Below are positions 36,563-46,926 of a stretch of DNA of 64,000 nt, in pieces; within the stretch, counting starts at the first letter, position 1; every line of letters starts with the position of its first letter. The position numbers and the translations under genes are program-made. The notes beneath the pieces are model-generated. The model was not told the DNA's origin. It ran no database searches and was given only the letters and a program-made list of their open reading frames with translations. The stretch is from Betaproteobacteria bacterium (GTDB lineage: Bacteria; Pseudomonadota; Gammaproteobacteria; Burkholderiales; JAEUOS01), in assembly GCA_028292405.1 (NCBI GenBank), contig JAQGMJ010000045.1, positions 124,001 through 188,000 of the forward strand. The letters are read 5' to 3'.

Positions 36563-38599
36563 ATGACCATCGCCCTGCTCTTCGGCGTCCACGCGCACCA
36601 GCCCGTGGGCAATTTCGATGAAGTGATCGCCGAGGCGCATGTGCGCTGTTACGGCAAGTTCCTGCGGGTGATGCAGCACTACCCGGATTTTCGCTTCACC
36701 GTGCATATCTCCGGCTGGTTGCTGGGCCAATTGCAGCACCGCTATCCTGATGACATGGCGCTGCTGTCGCGCATGACCGCGCGCGGCCAGGTCGAGTGGT
36801 TCGGCTCGGGCGACACCGAGCCGGTGCTGGCGATGATTCCCGAGCGCGACCGCATCAGCCAGATCAACGGCCTGTCGGACCGCATCCAGCGCATGGTGGG
36901 CCAGCGACCGAAAGGCGCCTGGCTGACCGAACGGGTGTGGGAGAGTTCGGTGGTGGGATCGCTGGCGCGCACCGGCATCCGCTTCGTCGCGGTAGACGAT
37001 TACCACTTCCTCTGCGCGGGCACCGACCCGGCCGAGCTGGACAGCTTTCACAGCACCGAAGACAACGGCGCCACCGTCGACCTGTTCCCGATTTCCGAGC
37101 AGTTGCGCTACCGCCTGCCGTTCTCGCCCGCCGCAGAGGCGGTGCGCTACATCGAGGAACTGGACGAGCGCGGCCAGCGCGCGGCGATCTATTTCGACGA
37201 CATCGAGAAATTCGGCATCTGGCCCGAGACTTACGATTGGGTCTATGAGCGAGGCTGGCTGACGCAGTTCGTCGAGGGCGTGCTGGCTTCGCCACGCATC
37301 CGCACCATGAGTTTCACGCAATATCATGCGGACAACGCCACCCGCGGCATCGTCTACCTGCCGACCACCTCCTACATTGAGATGAACGAGTGGACGCTGC
37401 CGGCGCCGGCGGCACGTGACTATGCTTCCCTGGTGCAGTCGCAAAAGGACGCCGGACTCTTCGAGAAGCACAAGGCCTATTTGCGCGGCGGCATCTGGCG
37501 CAACTTCCTCTCGCGCTACCCGGAATCGAACTGGATGCACAAGCGCATGCTCGCGCTGTCGGCGCGCTATGCGGGCTTGCCCCAGGGCCAGCAGACGCCG
37601 GAACTGCTGGAGCTGCTGCACCGCACCCAGGCCAACGACGCCTATTGGCACGGCCTGTTCGGCGGGCTTTACCTGCCGCACTTGCGCCGCGCGATCTGGA
37701 ACAACATCATCGCGATGGAAGCGCATCTGCACAGCCTGGCGGCGCCGCTGCCGATCGAAACCATCGACCTCGACCTTGACGGGCGCACCGAGATTTTCAT
37801 GCGCAATCCCCTGCTGCTGGCAGCGGTGCGCGAAGATGGCGACGCCTGCGCGATCGAGTTTTCCAGCTTTGCCTTGAAACATAATTTCGGCGATACCCTC
37901 AGGCGCTACGTGGAGGGCTACCACGACAAGCTGAACCAAGCGGCGCAGTCGCACGCCGCCGAGGGCGGCATCGCCTCGCCGCACGAGCGCATCGCTTTCC
38001 TGCAAGCGATCACGCCGGCCGATGCGACTTCCGACACCCGGCCGCGCGGCATCGGCGTCGATACCTGGGTCGACGAAGCCGGCGCCGCCCATGCGGTGGC
38101 CGACTACAGCCTGCTCGACGCCGGCGCCGGCGGCGCACGCTTCGCCGCCACGGTGGATTGCGGCCACGTGGAGAAATGCATCAGCCTGCACGGCGCCGCA
38201 CTCAAGCTGCACTATCGCACCGAAGGCGTGGGCGGGCGCTGGGAGGTATGCATCAACCTGGCGATGCCCAGTTGCGATGGCCCCGCCGGGCGCTATGTCG
38301 CCGCCGACGGCAGCGTGCCGGGCGGCTTCGGCCAGCCGCTTTCGCTCGACGCTCTGGCAAGCATCACCCTGGAAGACGCCGTGCTCGGTGGTACGCTGAA
38401 ACTGAGCGCGGAGCCGCCGGCGCAACTGCGCGCCAAAGCGCACCAGACCGTTTCCCAATCCGAAGCCGGGTTCGAGAAAATCATGCAGGCGGTCGAGATC
38501 ACCCTGAGCTGGCCGGCGGACGCGGCGGCGCAGGCGAACAAATTTACCGTCAGCCTCGAGGCCGGCGTCCTTTCCCCCTCCCCCAACACTGATCAATAA
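36563..38599 (+). CDS. GH57 4-alpha-glucanotransferase-like protein (2)
   Basis: A 678-residue GH57 protein. VHAHQPVGNF is the first conserved region. Glu123 in WLTERVWE and Asp213 in YFDDIEKFG match the catalytic nucleophile and acid-base of the archaeal 4-alpha-glucanotransferase, whose nucleophile is also Glu123. A beta-rich C-terminal domain of the DUF1925/DUF1926 type starts near residue 330-380. It should disproportionate maltodextrins so the phosphorylase next door can use them. No signal peptide. Confidence 0.85.
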   Translation: MTIALLFGVHAHQPVGNFDEVIAEAHVRCYGKFLRVMQHYPDFRFTVHISGWLLGQLQHRYPDDMALLSRMTARGQVEWFGSGDTEPVLAMIPERDRISQINGLSDRIQRMVGQRPKGAWLTERVWESSVVGSLARTGIRFVAVDDYHFLCAGTDPAELDSFHSTEDNGATVDLFPISEQLRYRLPFSPAAEAVRYIEELDERGQRAAIYFDDIEKFGIWPETYDWVYERGWLTQFVEGVLASPRIRTMSFTQYHADNATRGIVYLPTTSYIEMNEWTLPAPAARDYASLVQSQKDAGLFEKHKAYLRGGIWRNFLSRYPESNWMHKRMLALSARYAGLPQGQQTPELLELLHRTQANDAYWHGLFGGLYLPHLRRAIWNNIIAMEAHLHSLAAPLPIETIDLDLDGRTEIFMRNPLLLAAVREDGDACAIEFSSFALKHNFGDTLRRYVEGYHDKLNQAAQSHAAEGGIASPHERIAFLQAITPADATSDTRPRGIGVDTWVDEAGAAHAVADYSLLDAGAGGARFAATVDCGHVEKCISLHGAALKLHYRTEGVGGRWEVCINLAMPSCDGPAGRYVAADGSVPGGFGQPLSLDALASITLEDAVLGGTLKLSAEPPAQLRAKAHQTVSQSEAGFEKIMQAVEITLSWPADAAAQANKFTVSLEAGVLSPSPNTDQ

Positions 38600-38611
38600 A
38601 CGGAGTTCACC

Positions 38612-41179
38612 ATGGCGGGTACGCGCTTTCAGATCGAGATCAATCCCGAGATACCGCAGCGCCTGGCGCGGCTCAGTGAACTGGCCGACAACCTCTGGTA
38701 CACCTGGGACCGCCACGGCCGCGGCCTGTTCGCGCGCCTGAACCCGCCGCTCTGGGACCTGGTGGGCCACAGCCCGAAGGCCTTCCTCAAGCGCATCGAC
38801 CAGAACTACCTGCGCCAGGCGGCGGACGACCCGATTTTCCTCGGCACGATGAACCGGGTGCTGTCTTCCTACGATACCTATCACCAGAACCTGACCAGGG
38901 TCGAGCTGCCAGGACGCCCGCCGCTGCAGCACACCGACCTGATCGCCTATTTCTGCGCCGAGTTCGGCTTTCACGAAAGCCTGCCGATTTATTCCGGCGG
39001 CCTGGGGATTCTTGCCGCCGACCATTGCAAAGGCTCTTCCGACCTGCGCCTGCCCTTCATCGCCATGGGTTTGCTGTACCGGCAAGGCTATTTCCAGCAG
39101 ACCATCGACCGCAACGGCCGCCAGCGCGCGCAGTACAACGACACCGACTTCGATGACCTGCCGATCACCCCGGCGCGCCGCCCGAACGGCCCGGACGAGG
39201 ATGTGAAGGTGGCCGTCGAAATGCCCGGGCGCACCGTCTGGGCCAAGGTGTGGAAGGCGCGCGCCGGCAACGCCACGCTCTACCTGCTGGACTCCGACTT
39301 GGCGGAAAATTCCGAAGCCGATCGCGGCATCACCCACCAGCTCTACGGCGGCGACCGCACCACGCGCATCGAGCAGGAAATTCTGCTGGGCATCGGCGGG
39401 GCGCGCGCCCTGCGCGAACTCGACCTCAAGCCTACCGTGTGGCACATGAACGAGGGCCACGCCGCCTTCCTGGTGCTGGAGCGGGTGCGCGGCCTGGTGG
39501 CCCAGGGCCTGCCCTTCGACACGGCGCTGGAAGCGATCGCCTCCAACACCCTGTTCACCACCCATACGCCGGTGCCGGCCGGGCATGACCATTTTTCCAA
39601 CGAGATGATCCTGCAGTACTTCAGCGCCTATTGCGCGGGGCTGAAGATCGACCCGCAGCGCCTGCTGGGCCTGGGGCAGACGCCGGACTCCCCCGAGTTC
39701 AACATGACCGGCCTGGCGATCCGCGGCTCGCGCTTTCACAACGGCGTCTCGCGCATCCACGGCACGGTGTCGTCGAACATCTGCGCGCATTTCTGGCCGG
39801 ACATCGATCCGGAAGAAAACCCGATGGACTACGTCACCAATTCCATCCACGTGCCGACCTTCCTTGCCACCGATTGGTATGAAGTGTTCGACCGCCATCT
39901 CGGCCTGGGCTGGCTGCACCGCATGACCGACCAGAGCCACTGGCAGGGTGTGAACCGGATTCCCGACCAGGTGTACTGGGCGATCCGCCAGTCGCTCAAG
40001 GCGCAACTGCTGCACCTGATCCGCCATCGCGTGAAAGCGCAGTACCTGCGCAACCAGAGTTCGGAAGCCCATGTGGACCGCGTGCTGCGCTACATCGACC
40101 CGAACAATCCCTCGGTGCTGACCATCGGCTTCGCGCGGCGCTTCGCCACCTACAAGCGCGGCACGTTGCTGTTCAACAACCGCCAGTGGCTGAAGGAAAT
40201 CCTGAGCGACGCGCAGCGCCCGGTGCTGTTCATCTTCGCCGGCAAGGCGCACCCGGCCGACCTGCCGGGGCAGGAGCTGATCCGCCAGATCCACGAACTA
40301 TCGCGCGACCCGGAGTTCGAGGGCAAAATCCTGCTTCTGGAAGGCTACGACCTGCACCTGGCGCGGCGCCTGGTGGCGGGGGTGGATGTATGGCTGAACA
40401 ATCCGGTGTATCCATTGGAAGCCTCCGGCACCTCGGGCATGAAGGCGGCGATCAACGGCGCGGTCAACCTCTCGGTGCTCGATGGCTGGTGGGACGAGGG
40501 CTACGACGGCAAGAACGGCTGGGCGATCAAGCCGACCGCCGACGGCGACGGCATGGACCCGTCGCAGCGCGACGCCGAAGAGGCGCGCACGCTGTACGAG
40601 ATCCTGCAGGACCAGGTGCTGCCGATGTACTACCGCACCGGCGCGCTGGGCTATTCGCCGGAGTGGGTGGCAATGTCCAAGCATTCCATCGCCACCATCA
40701 TGCCGCGCTTCAACATGCACCGCATGGTGAGCGAGTATGTCGGCAAGTTCTACGCCAACGCGGCGGCGCAATGGCGGCGCTATGCCGGCGAGAACTTCGC
40801 CGGCGCGCAACTGGTGGCGGAATGGAAGACCCGGGTGCGCGCGGCCTGGCGCGGCGTGCGCGTGCGGCGCATCGACGAGCCGCAGTCGCGCATCCGCTAC
40901 GGCTCGCCGCTGCATTTCGAGGTGGCGCTGTTCCTCAACGGCCTCGACCCGAAGGACGTGACGGTGGAACTGGTGTTCAGCCGCCAGGGCGAGGAAAGCC
41001 TGGCCAAGGCCAAGCGCCAGGTGCTGCGCCCGGTGAAGGCGCTGGACAACGGCGAGTACCTGTATGGCCGGGAACTGACGCCGGAGCATTGCGGCAAGCT
41101 CGACTACCGCATCCGCGCCTTCCCGGAACACAAGCTGCTGACCCATCCCTTCGAGATGGGCCTGATGACCTGGCTGTAG
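38612..41179 (+). CDS. glgP: alpha-glucan phosphorylase (GT35)
   Basis: An 855-residue glycogen/maltodextrin phosphorylase releasing glucose 1-phosphate. It begins with the DUF3417 domain typical of the short archaeal/Thermus-like group (LSELADNLWYTWD). IYSGGLGILAADH and NEGHAAFL are substrate loops, and EASGTSGMKAAINGA carries the pyridoxal phosphate Lys611. GGAG precedes the ATG closely. Being unlike classical E. coli GlgP/MalP, it fits with the GH57 partners as a possibly co-inherited module. Confidence 0.9.
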   Translation: MAGTRFQIEINPEIPQRLARLSELADNLWYTWDRHGRGLFARLNPPLWDLVGHSPKAFLKRIDQNYLRQAADDPIFLGTMNRVLSSYDTYHQNLTRVELPGRPPLQHTDLIAYFCAEFGFHESLPIYSGGLGILAADHCKGSSDLRLPFIAMGLLYRQGYFQQTIDRNGRQRAQYNDTDFDDLPITPARRPNGPDEDVKVAVEMPGRTVWAKVWKARAGNATLYLLDSDLAENSEADRGITHQLYGGDRTTRIEQEILLGIGGARALRELDLKPTVWHMNEGHAAFLVLERVRGLVAQGLPFDTALEAIASNTLFTTHTPVPAGHDHFSNEMILQYFSAYCAGLKIDPQRLLGLGQTPDSPEFNMTGLAIRGSRFHNGVSRIHGTVSSNICAHFWPDIDPEENPMDYVTNSIHVPTFLATDWYEVFDRHLGLGWLHRMTDQSHWQGVNRIPDQVYWAIRQSLKAQLLHLIRHRVKAQYLRNQSSEAHVDRVLRYIDPNNPSVLTIGFARRFATYKRGTLLFNNRQWLKEILSDAQRPVLFIFAGKAHPADLPGQELIRQIHELSRDPEFEGKILLLEGYDLHLARRLVAGVDVWLNNPVYPLEASGTSGMKAAINGAVNLSVLDGWWDEGYDGKNGWAIKPTADGDGMDPSQRDAEEARTLYEILQDQVLPMYYRTGALGYSPEWVAMSKHSIATIMPRFNMHRMVSEYVGKFYANAAAQWRRYAGENFAGAQLVAEWKTRVRAAWRGVRVRRIDEPQSRIRYGSPLHFEVALFLNGLDPKDVTVELVFSRQGEESLAKAKRQVLRPVKALDNGEYLYGRELTPEHCGKLDYRIRAFPEHKLLTHPFEMGLMTWL

Positions 41180-41199
41180 ACCGGGCAAGAAGAGAAACA

Positions 41200-41219
41200 C
41201 GGGCCGTGGGGGCGGCCCG
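41200..41219 (+). repeat. GC-rich hairpin after the phosphorylase gene
   Basis: Seven-base arms CGGGCCG and CGGCCCG enclose a six-base loop in the 90-bp gap before pgi. A weak ATTT follows, so it is a poor terminator; it may protect the 3' end of the upstream message or reduce readthrough. Confidence 0.4.
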
Positions 41220-41269
41220 ATTTGACGAACCGCGTTTCCATCGCCATCTTCCGTTAAAGTGACACCCCC

Positions 41270-42916
41270 ATGAGCAATCCCCTGATTTCTTCCGCGCCCT
41301 GGCGCCAGTTGAGCGCCCTGGCCGAGGCGCAGGCCACCGTGCTGCTGCGCCAGCGCTTCGCCTCCGACAAAAAACGCTTCGACAATTTTTCGCTGCGCGC
41401 CGAAGGCATGCTGCTCGACTACTCCAAGCAGCGTGTCGATGCCGCGGTGATGGGCGCGCTGCGCGGTCTCTACGCGGCCGCCGATGTGCCCGGCTGGATG
41501 GCGCGCATGCGCGCCGGCGAGCCGATCAACAACAGCGAGAACCGCTCGGTGCTGCACATCGCGCTGCGCCAACAAGGCGACACGCCGGTGATGTCCGAAG
41601 GCAGCGACGTGATGCCCGACGTGCGCAAGGTACTGGCGCAGATGCGCGACTTTTGCGATGCCGTGCACAGCGGAAAATGGCGTGGCGGTAGCGGCGAGAC
41701 CATCACCGACGTGGTCAACATCGGCATCGGCGGCTCCGACCTTGGACCGAAGATGGCCACGCAGGCGCTGGCGGCGTACGCGCATCCCGGCATTCGCGTG
41801 CACTATGTATCGAACCTGGATGCCGCGCACCTGGCGGGCATGTTCAATACCCTGGACCCCACGCGCACGCTCTTCGTCATCGCCAGCAAGACCTTCACCA
41901 CGCTCGAAACCATGCGCAACGCGCAGTCGGCGCGCGCCTGGATCGTCGCGGCCAGGGGACTCGGCGAGGCGGCGGTGCCCAAGCATTTCGTCGCGCTCTC
42001 GACCAACCTCAAGGAAGTGGCGAAGTTCGGCATCGCCCCCGAGAACACCTTCGCTTTCTGGGACTGGGTCGGCGGCCGCTACTCGCTGTGGTCGGCCATC
42101 GGATTGCCGATCGCGCTTGCGGTGGGCTACGCCAACTTCGAGCGCATGCTGCAAGGCGCGCATGCGATGGACCAGCACTTTTTCAGCGCGCCGGTGGAGC
42201 AGAACCTGCCGGCTACCATGGCGCTCTTGGGCATCTGGAACGTCAACTTTCTCGGCGCGCCGACTCTCGCCATCCTGCCCTATAGCCAGTCGCTGGAACA
42301 CCTCTCGCGCTATCTGCAACAGCTTGAGATGGAAAGCAACGGCAAGCAGGCGGGACGCGACGGCAAGGTTGTCGGCACCGAAACCTGCCCGATCGTCTGG
42401 GGCGAGCCGGGCACCAATGGCCAGCATGCGTTTTACCAGTTGATCCACCAGGGCGGACGCCTGATCCCCTGCGACTTCATTGCCTTCAAGCAGGCCGACT
42501 TTGACCTGCCCGGCCACCAGGTGCCGCTGCTGGCGAACGTGCTGGCGCAAAGCCAGGCGCTGATGCTCGGCAAGACGCTGCAGGAGGCGCGCGACGAACT
42601 GGCTGCCTCCGGCGCCGACGCGGCGACAGTGGAGCGCCTGGCGCCGCTGAAGGTGTTCCCCGGCAACCAGCCATCGACTACGCTGCTGATGCAGCGCCTG
42701 GACCCGTACACGCTGGGCCAGTTGATCGCGCTGTACGAGCACAAGGTGTTCGTGCAGGGCATCATCTGGAACGTCAACTCCTTCGACCAATGGGGCGTTG
42801 AACTGGGCAAGGCGCTGGCGGTGCGCCTGATCCCCCTGCTCGAAGCGGGCAGCACGGCATCGACCGATGCGCTGGATGCCTCCACCGCAGGGCTGATCGC
42901 CGCGCTGCGCAAGTAA
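41270..42916 (+). CDS. pgi: glucose-6-phosphate isomerase
   Basis: A 548-residue enzyme of normal length, converting glucose 6-phosphate and fructose 6-phosphate. [14 protein letters not shown] and [13 protein letters not shown] are the sugar-phosphate loops, [18 protein letters not shown] is the signature, and [18 protein letters not shown] contains the catalytic His region. It connects glycogen metabolism with the phosphofructokinase encoded downstream. Confidence 0.95.
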   Translation: MSNPLISSAPWRQLSALAEAQATVLLRQRFASDKKRFDNFSLRAEGMLLDYSKQRVDAAVMGALRGLYAAADVPGWMARMRAGEPINNSENRSVLHIALRQQGDTPVMSEGSDVMPDVRKVLAQMRDFCDAVHSGKWRGGSGETITDVVNIGIGGSDLGPKMATQALAAYAHPGIRVHYVSNLDAAHLAGMFNTLDPTRTLFVIASKTFTTLETMRNAQSARAWIVAARGLGEAAVPKHFVALSTNLKEVAKFGIAPENTFAFWDWVGGRYSLWSAIGLPIALAVGYANFERMLQGAHAMDQHFFSAPVEQNLPATMALLGIWNVNFLGAPTLAILPYSQSLEHLSRYLQQLEMESNGKQAGRDGKVVGTETCPIVWGEPGTNGQHAFYQLIHQGGRLIPCDFIAFKQADFDLPGHQVPLLANVLAQSQALMLGKTLQEARDELAASGADAATVERLAPLKVFPGNQPSTTLLMQRLDPYTLGQLIALYEHKVFVQGIIWNVNSFDQWGVELGKALAVRLIPLLEAGSTASTDALDASTAGLIAALRK

Positions 42917-42956
42917 TTTCTCGCGGCGTTTCAATAACAACCAAGACAAAGATTTC

Positions 42957-44420
42957 ATGCGCATTCTGTTTGCCGCCTCCGAAATGGCGCCGTGGGTCAA
43001 GACCGGCGGCCTGGGCGATGTCGCCGCCGCCCTGCCCATCGCCCTGACCCGTTTGGGCAATGAAGTCAAGGTGCTATTGCCCGCCTACCCCGGCCTGTTG
43101 AAGGATTTTTCCGATGCCCCGGTGGTAGCCGAGCTTGCCGGCCTCGGCGGCACCCTGCCCGATGCCCTGCTGCGCGAAGCACGCACGCCGGAGGGTGTGG
43201 GCCTGCTGCTGATCGACTCCCCCGCGTTGTATACCCGCGGCGGCAACCCCTACCTCGGTCCCGACGGCCGCGACTGGCCGGACAACGTCAGCCGCTTCGG
43301 CCTGTTGTCGCGCGCCGCCGCCCTGCTGGCCAGCGAGTCCTCTCCGCTGTCCTGGAAGCCCGAAGTGCTGCATTGCCACGACTGGCAAAGCGCGCTGGCC
43401 CCGGCCTACCTGCATTACCTGCACACGCAGCCCGCCGGTGTGCTGCTGACCGTGCACAACCTCGCCTTCCAGGGCAAGTTCGCCCGCGACACGCTCGAGG
43501 GTCTGGGCCTGCCGGCGCGCGCCTGGAGCATGGACGGCGTCGAGTTCTACAACGAACTCTCCTTCCTCAAGGCCGGGGTGCAGTTCGCCGACTGGGTTTC
43601 CACCGTCAGCCCCACTTACGCCCGCGAAATCCAGACCGACGCCGAGGGCATGGGCATGGCCGGCCTGCTGCGCGGCAGGAGCGCCACCCTCTCCGGCATC
43701 CTCAACGGCATCGACGAGACCGTGTGGAACCCGGCCCTTGACCCGCTGCTGCCCGCGCCCTACAGCCAGGCCAAACCCGAAGGCAAGGCCGCCAATAAGC
43801 GCGCCCTGCAAAAAAAGCTCGGTCTGGAAGTGCGCGACGACGTGATGCTGTTCGGCGTCGTCAGCCGCCTGACCTACCAGAAAGGCCTCGATCTCCTGGC
43901 GCAAACCGAAGCCGAGGCCGCGCTCATCGCCCTTCCGGCGCAACTCGCGGTGCTGGGCAGCGGCGAAGCGGCGCTGGAGGAAAAGTTCAGTGCCCTGGCA
44001 AAGCGCCACCCCGGCCAAGTCGCGGTCACCCTGGGCTTCGACGAGGGCCTGGCGCACCTGATCGAGGCCGGCGCCGACTGCTTCGTGATGCCCTCGCGCT
44101 TCGAACCCTGCGGCCTGAACCAGATGTACAGCCTGGCCTACGGCACCCCGCCGATCGTCCGCGCCACCGGCGGCCTGGCCGATACGGTGATCGACCTGCC
44201 CGCCGGGGCGCGGTCGGCGGGCACGGCCAACGGCTTCGTCCTCGGCCCCGCCGTCCCCCCCGCGCTGATCGAGGCGATGCGCCGCGCCCATGCCGCCTGG
44301 CGCTCCCCGGCGCTGTGGCGCCAGTTGCAGGCCAACGGCATGGGCAGCCGCTTCGACTGGCGCGCGCCGGCCGGGCAATACGCCGCGCTTTACCGCCGCA
44401 TCCGGCGCCCGGCCGCTTGA
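42957..44420 (+). CDS. glgA: glycogen synthase (GT5)
   Basis: A 487-residue ADP-glucose-dependent synthase. KTGGLGDV (Lys15) binds ADP-glucose. [20 protein letters not shown] and [28 protein letters not shown] (quoted in parts; the EPCGL glutamate is catalytic) are present in the right order. Length matches GlgA. It completes glgB, glgC and glgA in one region. Confidence 0.94.
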   Translation: MRILFAASEMAPWVKTGGLGDVAAALPIALTRLGNEVKVLLPAYPGLLKDFSDAPVVAELAGLGGTLPDALLREARTPEGVGLLLIDSPALYTRGGNPYLGPDGRDWPDNVSRFGLLSRAAALLASESSPLSWKPEVLHCHDWQSALAPAYLHYLHTQPAGVLLTVHNLAFQGKFARDTLEGLGLPARAWSMDGVEFYNELSFLKAGVQFADWVSTVSPTYAREIQTDAEGMGMAGLLRGRSATLSGILNGIDETVWNPALDPLLPAPYSQAKPEGKAANKRALQKKLGLEVRDDVMLFGVVSRLTYQKGLDLLAQTEAEAALIALPAQLAVLGSGEAALEEKFSALAKRHPGQVAVTLGFDEGLAHLIEAGADCFVMPSRFEPCGLNQMYSLAYGTPPIVRATGGLADTVIDLPAGARSAGTANGFVLGPAVPPALIEAMRRAHAAWRSPALWRQLQANGMGSRFDWRAPAGQYAALYRRIRRPAA

Positions 44421-44529
44421 GGGCGCCACCGGGTTTCCCGTAAGGAATCGCGCGTTCCCGCCTTTCCTTTATCATGGGCGGGCCAGAAATCAAAAGCCGC
44501 CTCTCCGAGGGCGCCTCGATCCGCCACCA

Positions 44530-46752
44530 ATGAGCCCCTTTCGCCTCAAGTCCGTGACCGCCAGCCGCTTGCCGCTGGTGTTCGGTGGCGCCTTGCTGGT
44601 GGCCATTGCGATCGCCTGCGTCACCTCGGTGCTGGTGCTGCGCCGCCAGGCGATCGACGAGTGGAGCCAGCACGTCGACAACCTGTCGCTGATCCTGGCC
44701 CAGCACGCCGAGCAGACCATGACCTCGGCCGACCTGATCCTGGCCGGCTTAGTCGAGCATGTCAGCCTGGCCGGCATCGCCGACGACGCCACCTTGCGCG
44801 CGGTGATGTCGACACCCGACGTGCACAAGATGCTGCGCGACAAGGCGGGCGGCTCGCCGCAGGTGGAGTCGGCCTCGATCGTCGCCGCCAACGGCGACCT
44901 GATCAACTTCGCCCGCGCCTACCCGGCGCCGCCGCTGAACTTCGCCGACCGCGATTTCTTCCAGGCCCACGCCAGCGGCAAGGGGCCGGACCTGTATATC
45001 AGCGCGCCGGTGAAAAGCCGCGGCGGCGGCAACTGGACCTTCTACCTGAGCCGCAAGCTGACCGGCGCCAACGGCCAATTCATCGGCATCGCGGTGGTCG
45101 GCATCCCCTGCAAGTTTCTCGGCTCCTTCTACGACCGCATCAGCCTGGGGCCGACGGCGACCATCAACCTGACGCGCAACGACATGATCCGCCTGGCGCG
45201 CTCGCCGCAGCGCGAAGACCTGCTCGGCAAGCCGGCCTACGGCGGCGGCATCGCGCAGGTGATCGCCAACGGCACCAGCCACGGCGTGTCGCTGCTGGCG
45301 ACGCCGCGCGACTCGCTCGACGGCGCCGCGGCGCCGCGCCTGACCGGGGCGCGCCGGGTCGACAAGTTTCCGCTGTTCGTAGGTCTCACCGTGCCGGAAG
45401 ACATTTTCCTCGCGCAATGGCGGCGCACCGCGCTGTTCATCGCCACCCTGAGCCTGATCACCGCCATCGTGGTGGTGATCGCCGCCTGGCTGTCGCGGCG
45501 CCTGCTCAAGCGCCACGAGGAGGACCTGCAGTTCACCCGCGCGCTGATGCTGCGCGCCGAGGCGGCCAACCTGGCGAAATCGGAGTTCCTGGCGATCATG
45601 AGCCACGAGATCCGCACGCCGATGAACGGCGTGATGGGCATGTCCGAACTGTTGCTCGCCACGGAGCTCGACCCGCAGCAGCGCGAGTACGCGCAGACGG
45701 TGCAGCAGTCCGGCGAGATGCTGCTGGCCACCATCAACGACGTGCTCGACTTTTCCAAGATCGAGGCCGGGCGGATGGAGCTGGAAGCCGCCTCCTTCGA
45801 CCCGCGCGCCCTGGCCCGCGACCTGGTCGCGCTGTATGCCGAAAACGCGCAGAAAAACCGGGTACGCGTCGAGCTGCAAGTGGCCGATAGCGTGCCCGCC
45901 CTGCTGATCGGGGACGCCATCCGCCTGCGCCAAGTGCTCTCCAACCTGGTCTCCAACGGCATCAAGTTCACCCGCGACGGCAGCGTTGTCCTGAGCATCG
46001 CCGCCGCCGGTGCTGCCGCCGTCCCCGTCACCGGCAAGCGCTCGCGCCTGCGCTTCGCCGTCAAGGACAGCGGCATCGGCATCGAGCCCGACACCATCGA
46101 GCGCCTGTTCCGCCCTTTCACCCAGGGCGACGGCTCGATCACCCGCAAATACGGCGGCACCGGGCTGGGGCTGGCCATCTGCAAGCGCCTGGTCGAGCTG
46201 ATGGGCGGCACCATCGGCGTGTCCAGCCAGCCCGGACAGGGCGCGGAATTCTGGTTCGAGGTCGAACTGGGCGTGGCCGCCGCCCCGCCCGCCATCGCTG
46301 CCGCCACCCCGCCCGCCGCCGCGCCGGCCATCGCCGGCGAGCCCCCTTCCGGCACGGTGCTGGTGGTCGAAGACAACGAGATCAACCGCAAATTCGCCGA
46401 AGCCCTGCTGCGCAAGCTGGGCTACGGCTACCGTTCCGTCGGCAACGGCCGCGAAGCACTCGATGCATTGGAGCGCGACGCCTACGACCTGGTGCTGATG
46501 GATTGCATGATGCCGGAAATGGACGGCTACGAGGCCACCCTGCGCCTGCGCGCCCGCGAACAGGCCAACAACGCCGCGCCGATGCCGGTGATCGCGCTGA
46601 CCGCCAGCGCCTCTTCCGGCGACCTGGAGAAATGCATGGCCGCCGGCATGGACGACTACCTTTCCAAGCCCTATACCGTCGAAGCCCTGCGCCTGAAAAT
46701 CAACCGCTGGGTCAGGCACGAACCAGCCGCCGCGGACACGCCTGCCGCCTGA
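44530..46752 (+). CDS. hybrid sensor histidine kinase with receiver domain
   Basis: A 740-residue membrane kinase. A first transmembrane segment covers about residues 14-36, a periplasmic Cache-like sensor about 40-295, and a second segment about 300-320. HisKA carries [10 protein letters not shown] with His359. The ATPase has [15 protein letters not shown] and GGTGLGL. A C-terminal receiver domain carries the phospho-acceptor Asp658 in [12 protein letters not shown]. The start at 44530 avoids an upstream frame overlapping glgA. It lies between glgA and the phosphofructokinase gene, an unusual place for a kinase. Confidence 0.9.
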   Translation: MSPFRLKSVTASRLPLVFGGALLVAIAIACVTSVLVLRRQAIDEWSQHVDNLSLILAQHAEQTMTSADLILAGLVEHVSLAGIADDATLRAVMSTPDVHKMLRDKAGGSPQVESASIVAANGDLINFARAYPAPPLNFADRDFFQAHASGKGPDLYISAPVKSRGGGNWTFYLSRKLTGANGQFIGIAVVGIPCKFLGSFYDRISLGPTATINLTRNDMIRLARSPQREDLLGKPAYGGGIAQVIANGTSHGVSLLATPRDSLDGAAAPRLTGARRVDKFPLFVGLTVPEDIFLAQWRRTALFIATLSLITAIVVVIAAWLSRRLLKRHEEDLQFTRALMLRAEAANLAKSEFLAIMSHEIRTPMNGVMGMSELLLATELDPQQREYAQTVQQSGEMLLATINDVLDFSKIEAGRMELEAASFDPRALARDLVALYAENAQKNRVRVELQVADSVPALLIGDAIRLRQVLSNLVSNGIKFTRDGSVVLSIAAAGAAAVPVTGKRSRLRFAVKDSGIGIEPDTIERLFRPFTQGDGSITRKYGGTGLGLAICKRLVELMGGTIGVSSQPGQGAEFWFEVELGVAAAPPAIAAATPPAAAPAIAGEPPSGTVLVVEDNEINRKFAEALLRKLGYGYRSVGNGREALDALERDAYDLVLMDCMMPEMDGYEATLRLRAREQANNAAPMPVIALTASASSGDLEKCMAAGMDDYLSKPYTVEALRLKINRWVRHEPAAADTPAA

Positions 46753-46764
46753 GATTCCAATCTC
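46751..46764. repeat. 6-2-6 inverted repeat at the kinase stop codon
   Basis: GAGATT-CC-AATCTC overlaps the last two bases of the stop codon. It is too short and lacks a T-run for a terminator. The remaining 160 bp to the next gene hold no visible gene. Confidence 0.3.
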
Positions 46765-46926
46765 GCTGGCAAAAGCCGCAAGTCTCGCGGCCCGAGGCCC
46801 CGACCGCCACTGCCCGAAGTCCCCAGCCCGCACCGTGCCGCCGGCCCCGGGCCGCCGAACTGGAACGCTTCTTGCGCCATGTTTGCCGCGGCGCCGCCCT
46901 AGAGCGCCCGATATACAGGAGGCAAT

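Noticed and set aside
35519..40294. A 1591-codon open frame on the minus strand
   Set aside because: It lies antisense to two GH57 genes and the phosphorylase gene, all with catalytic motifs. High GC at third positions removes stops from the opposite strand; the translated text is low-quality and lacks domains.
40298..43069. A 923-codon minus-strand frame
   Set aside because: Antisense to glgP, pgi and the start of glgA, which are well supported.
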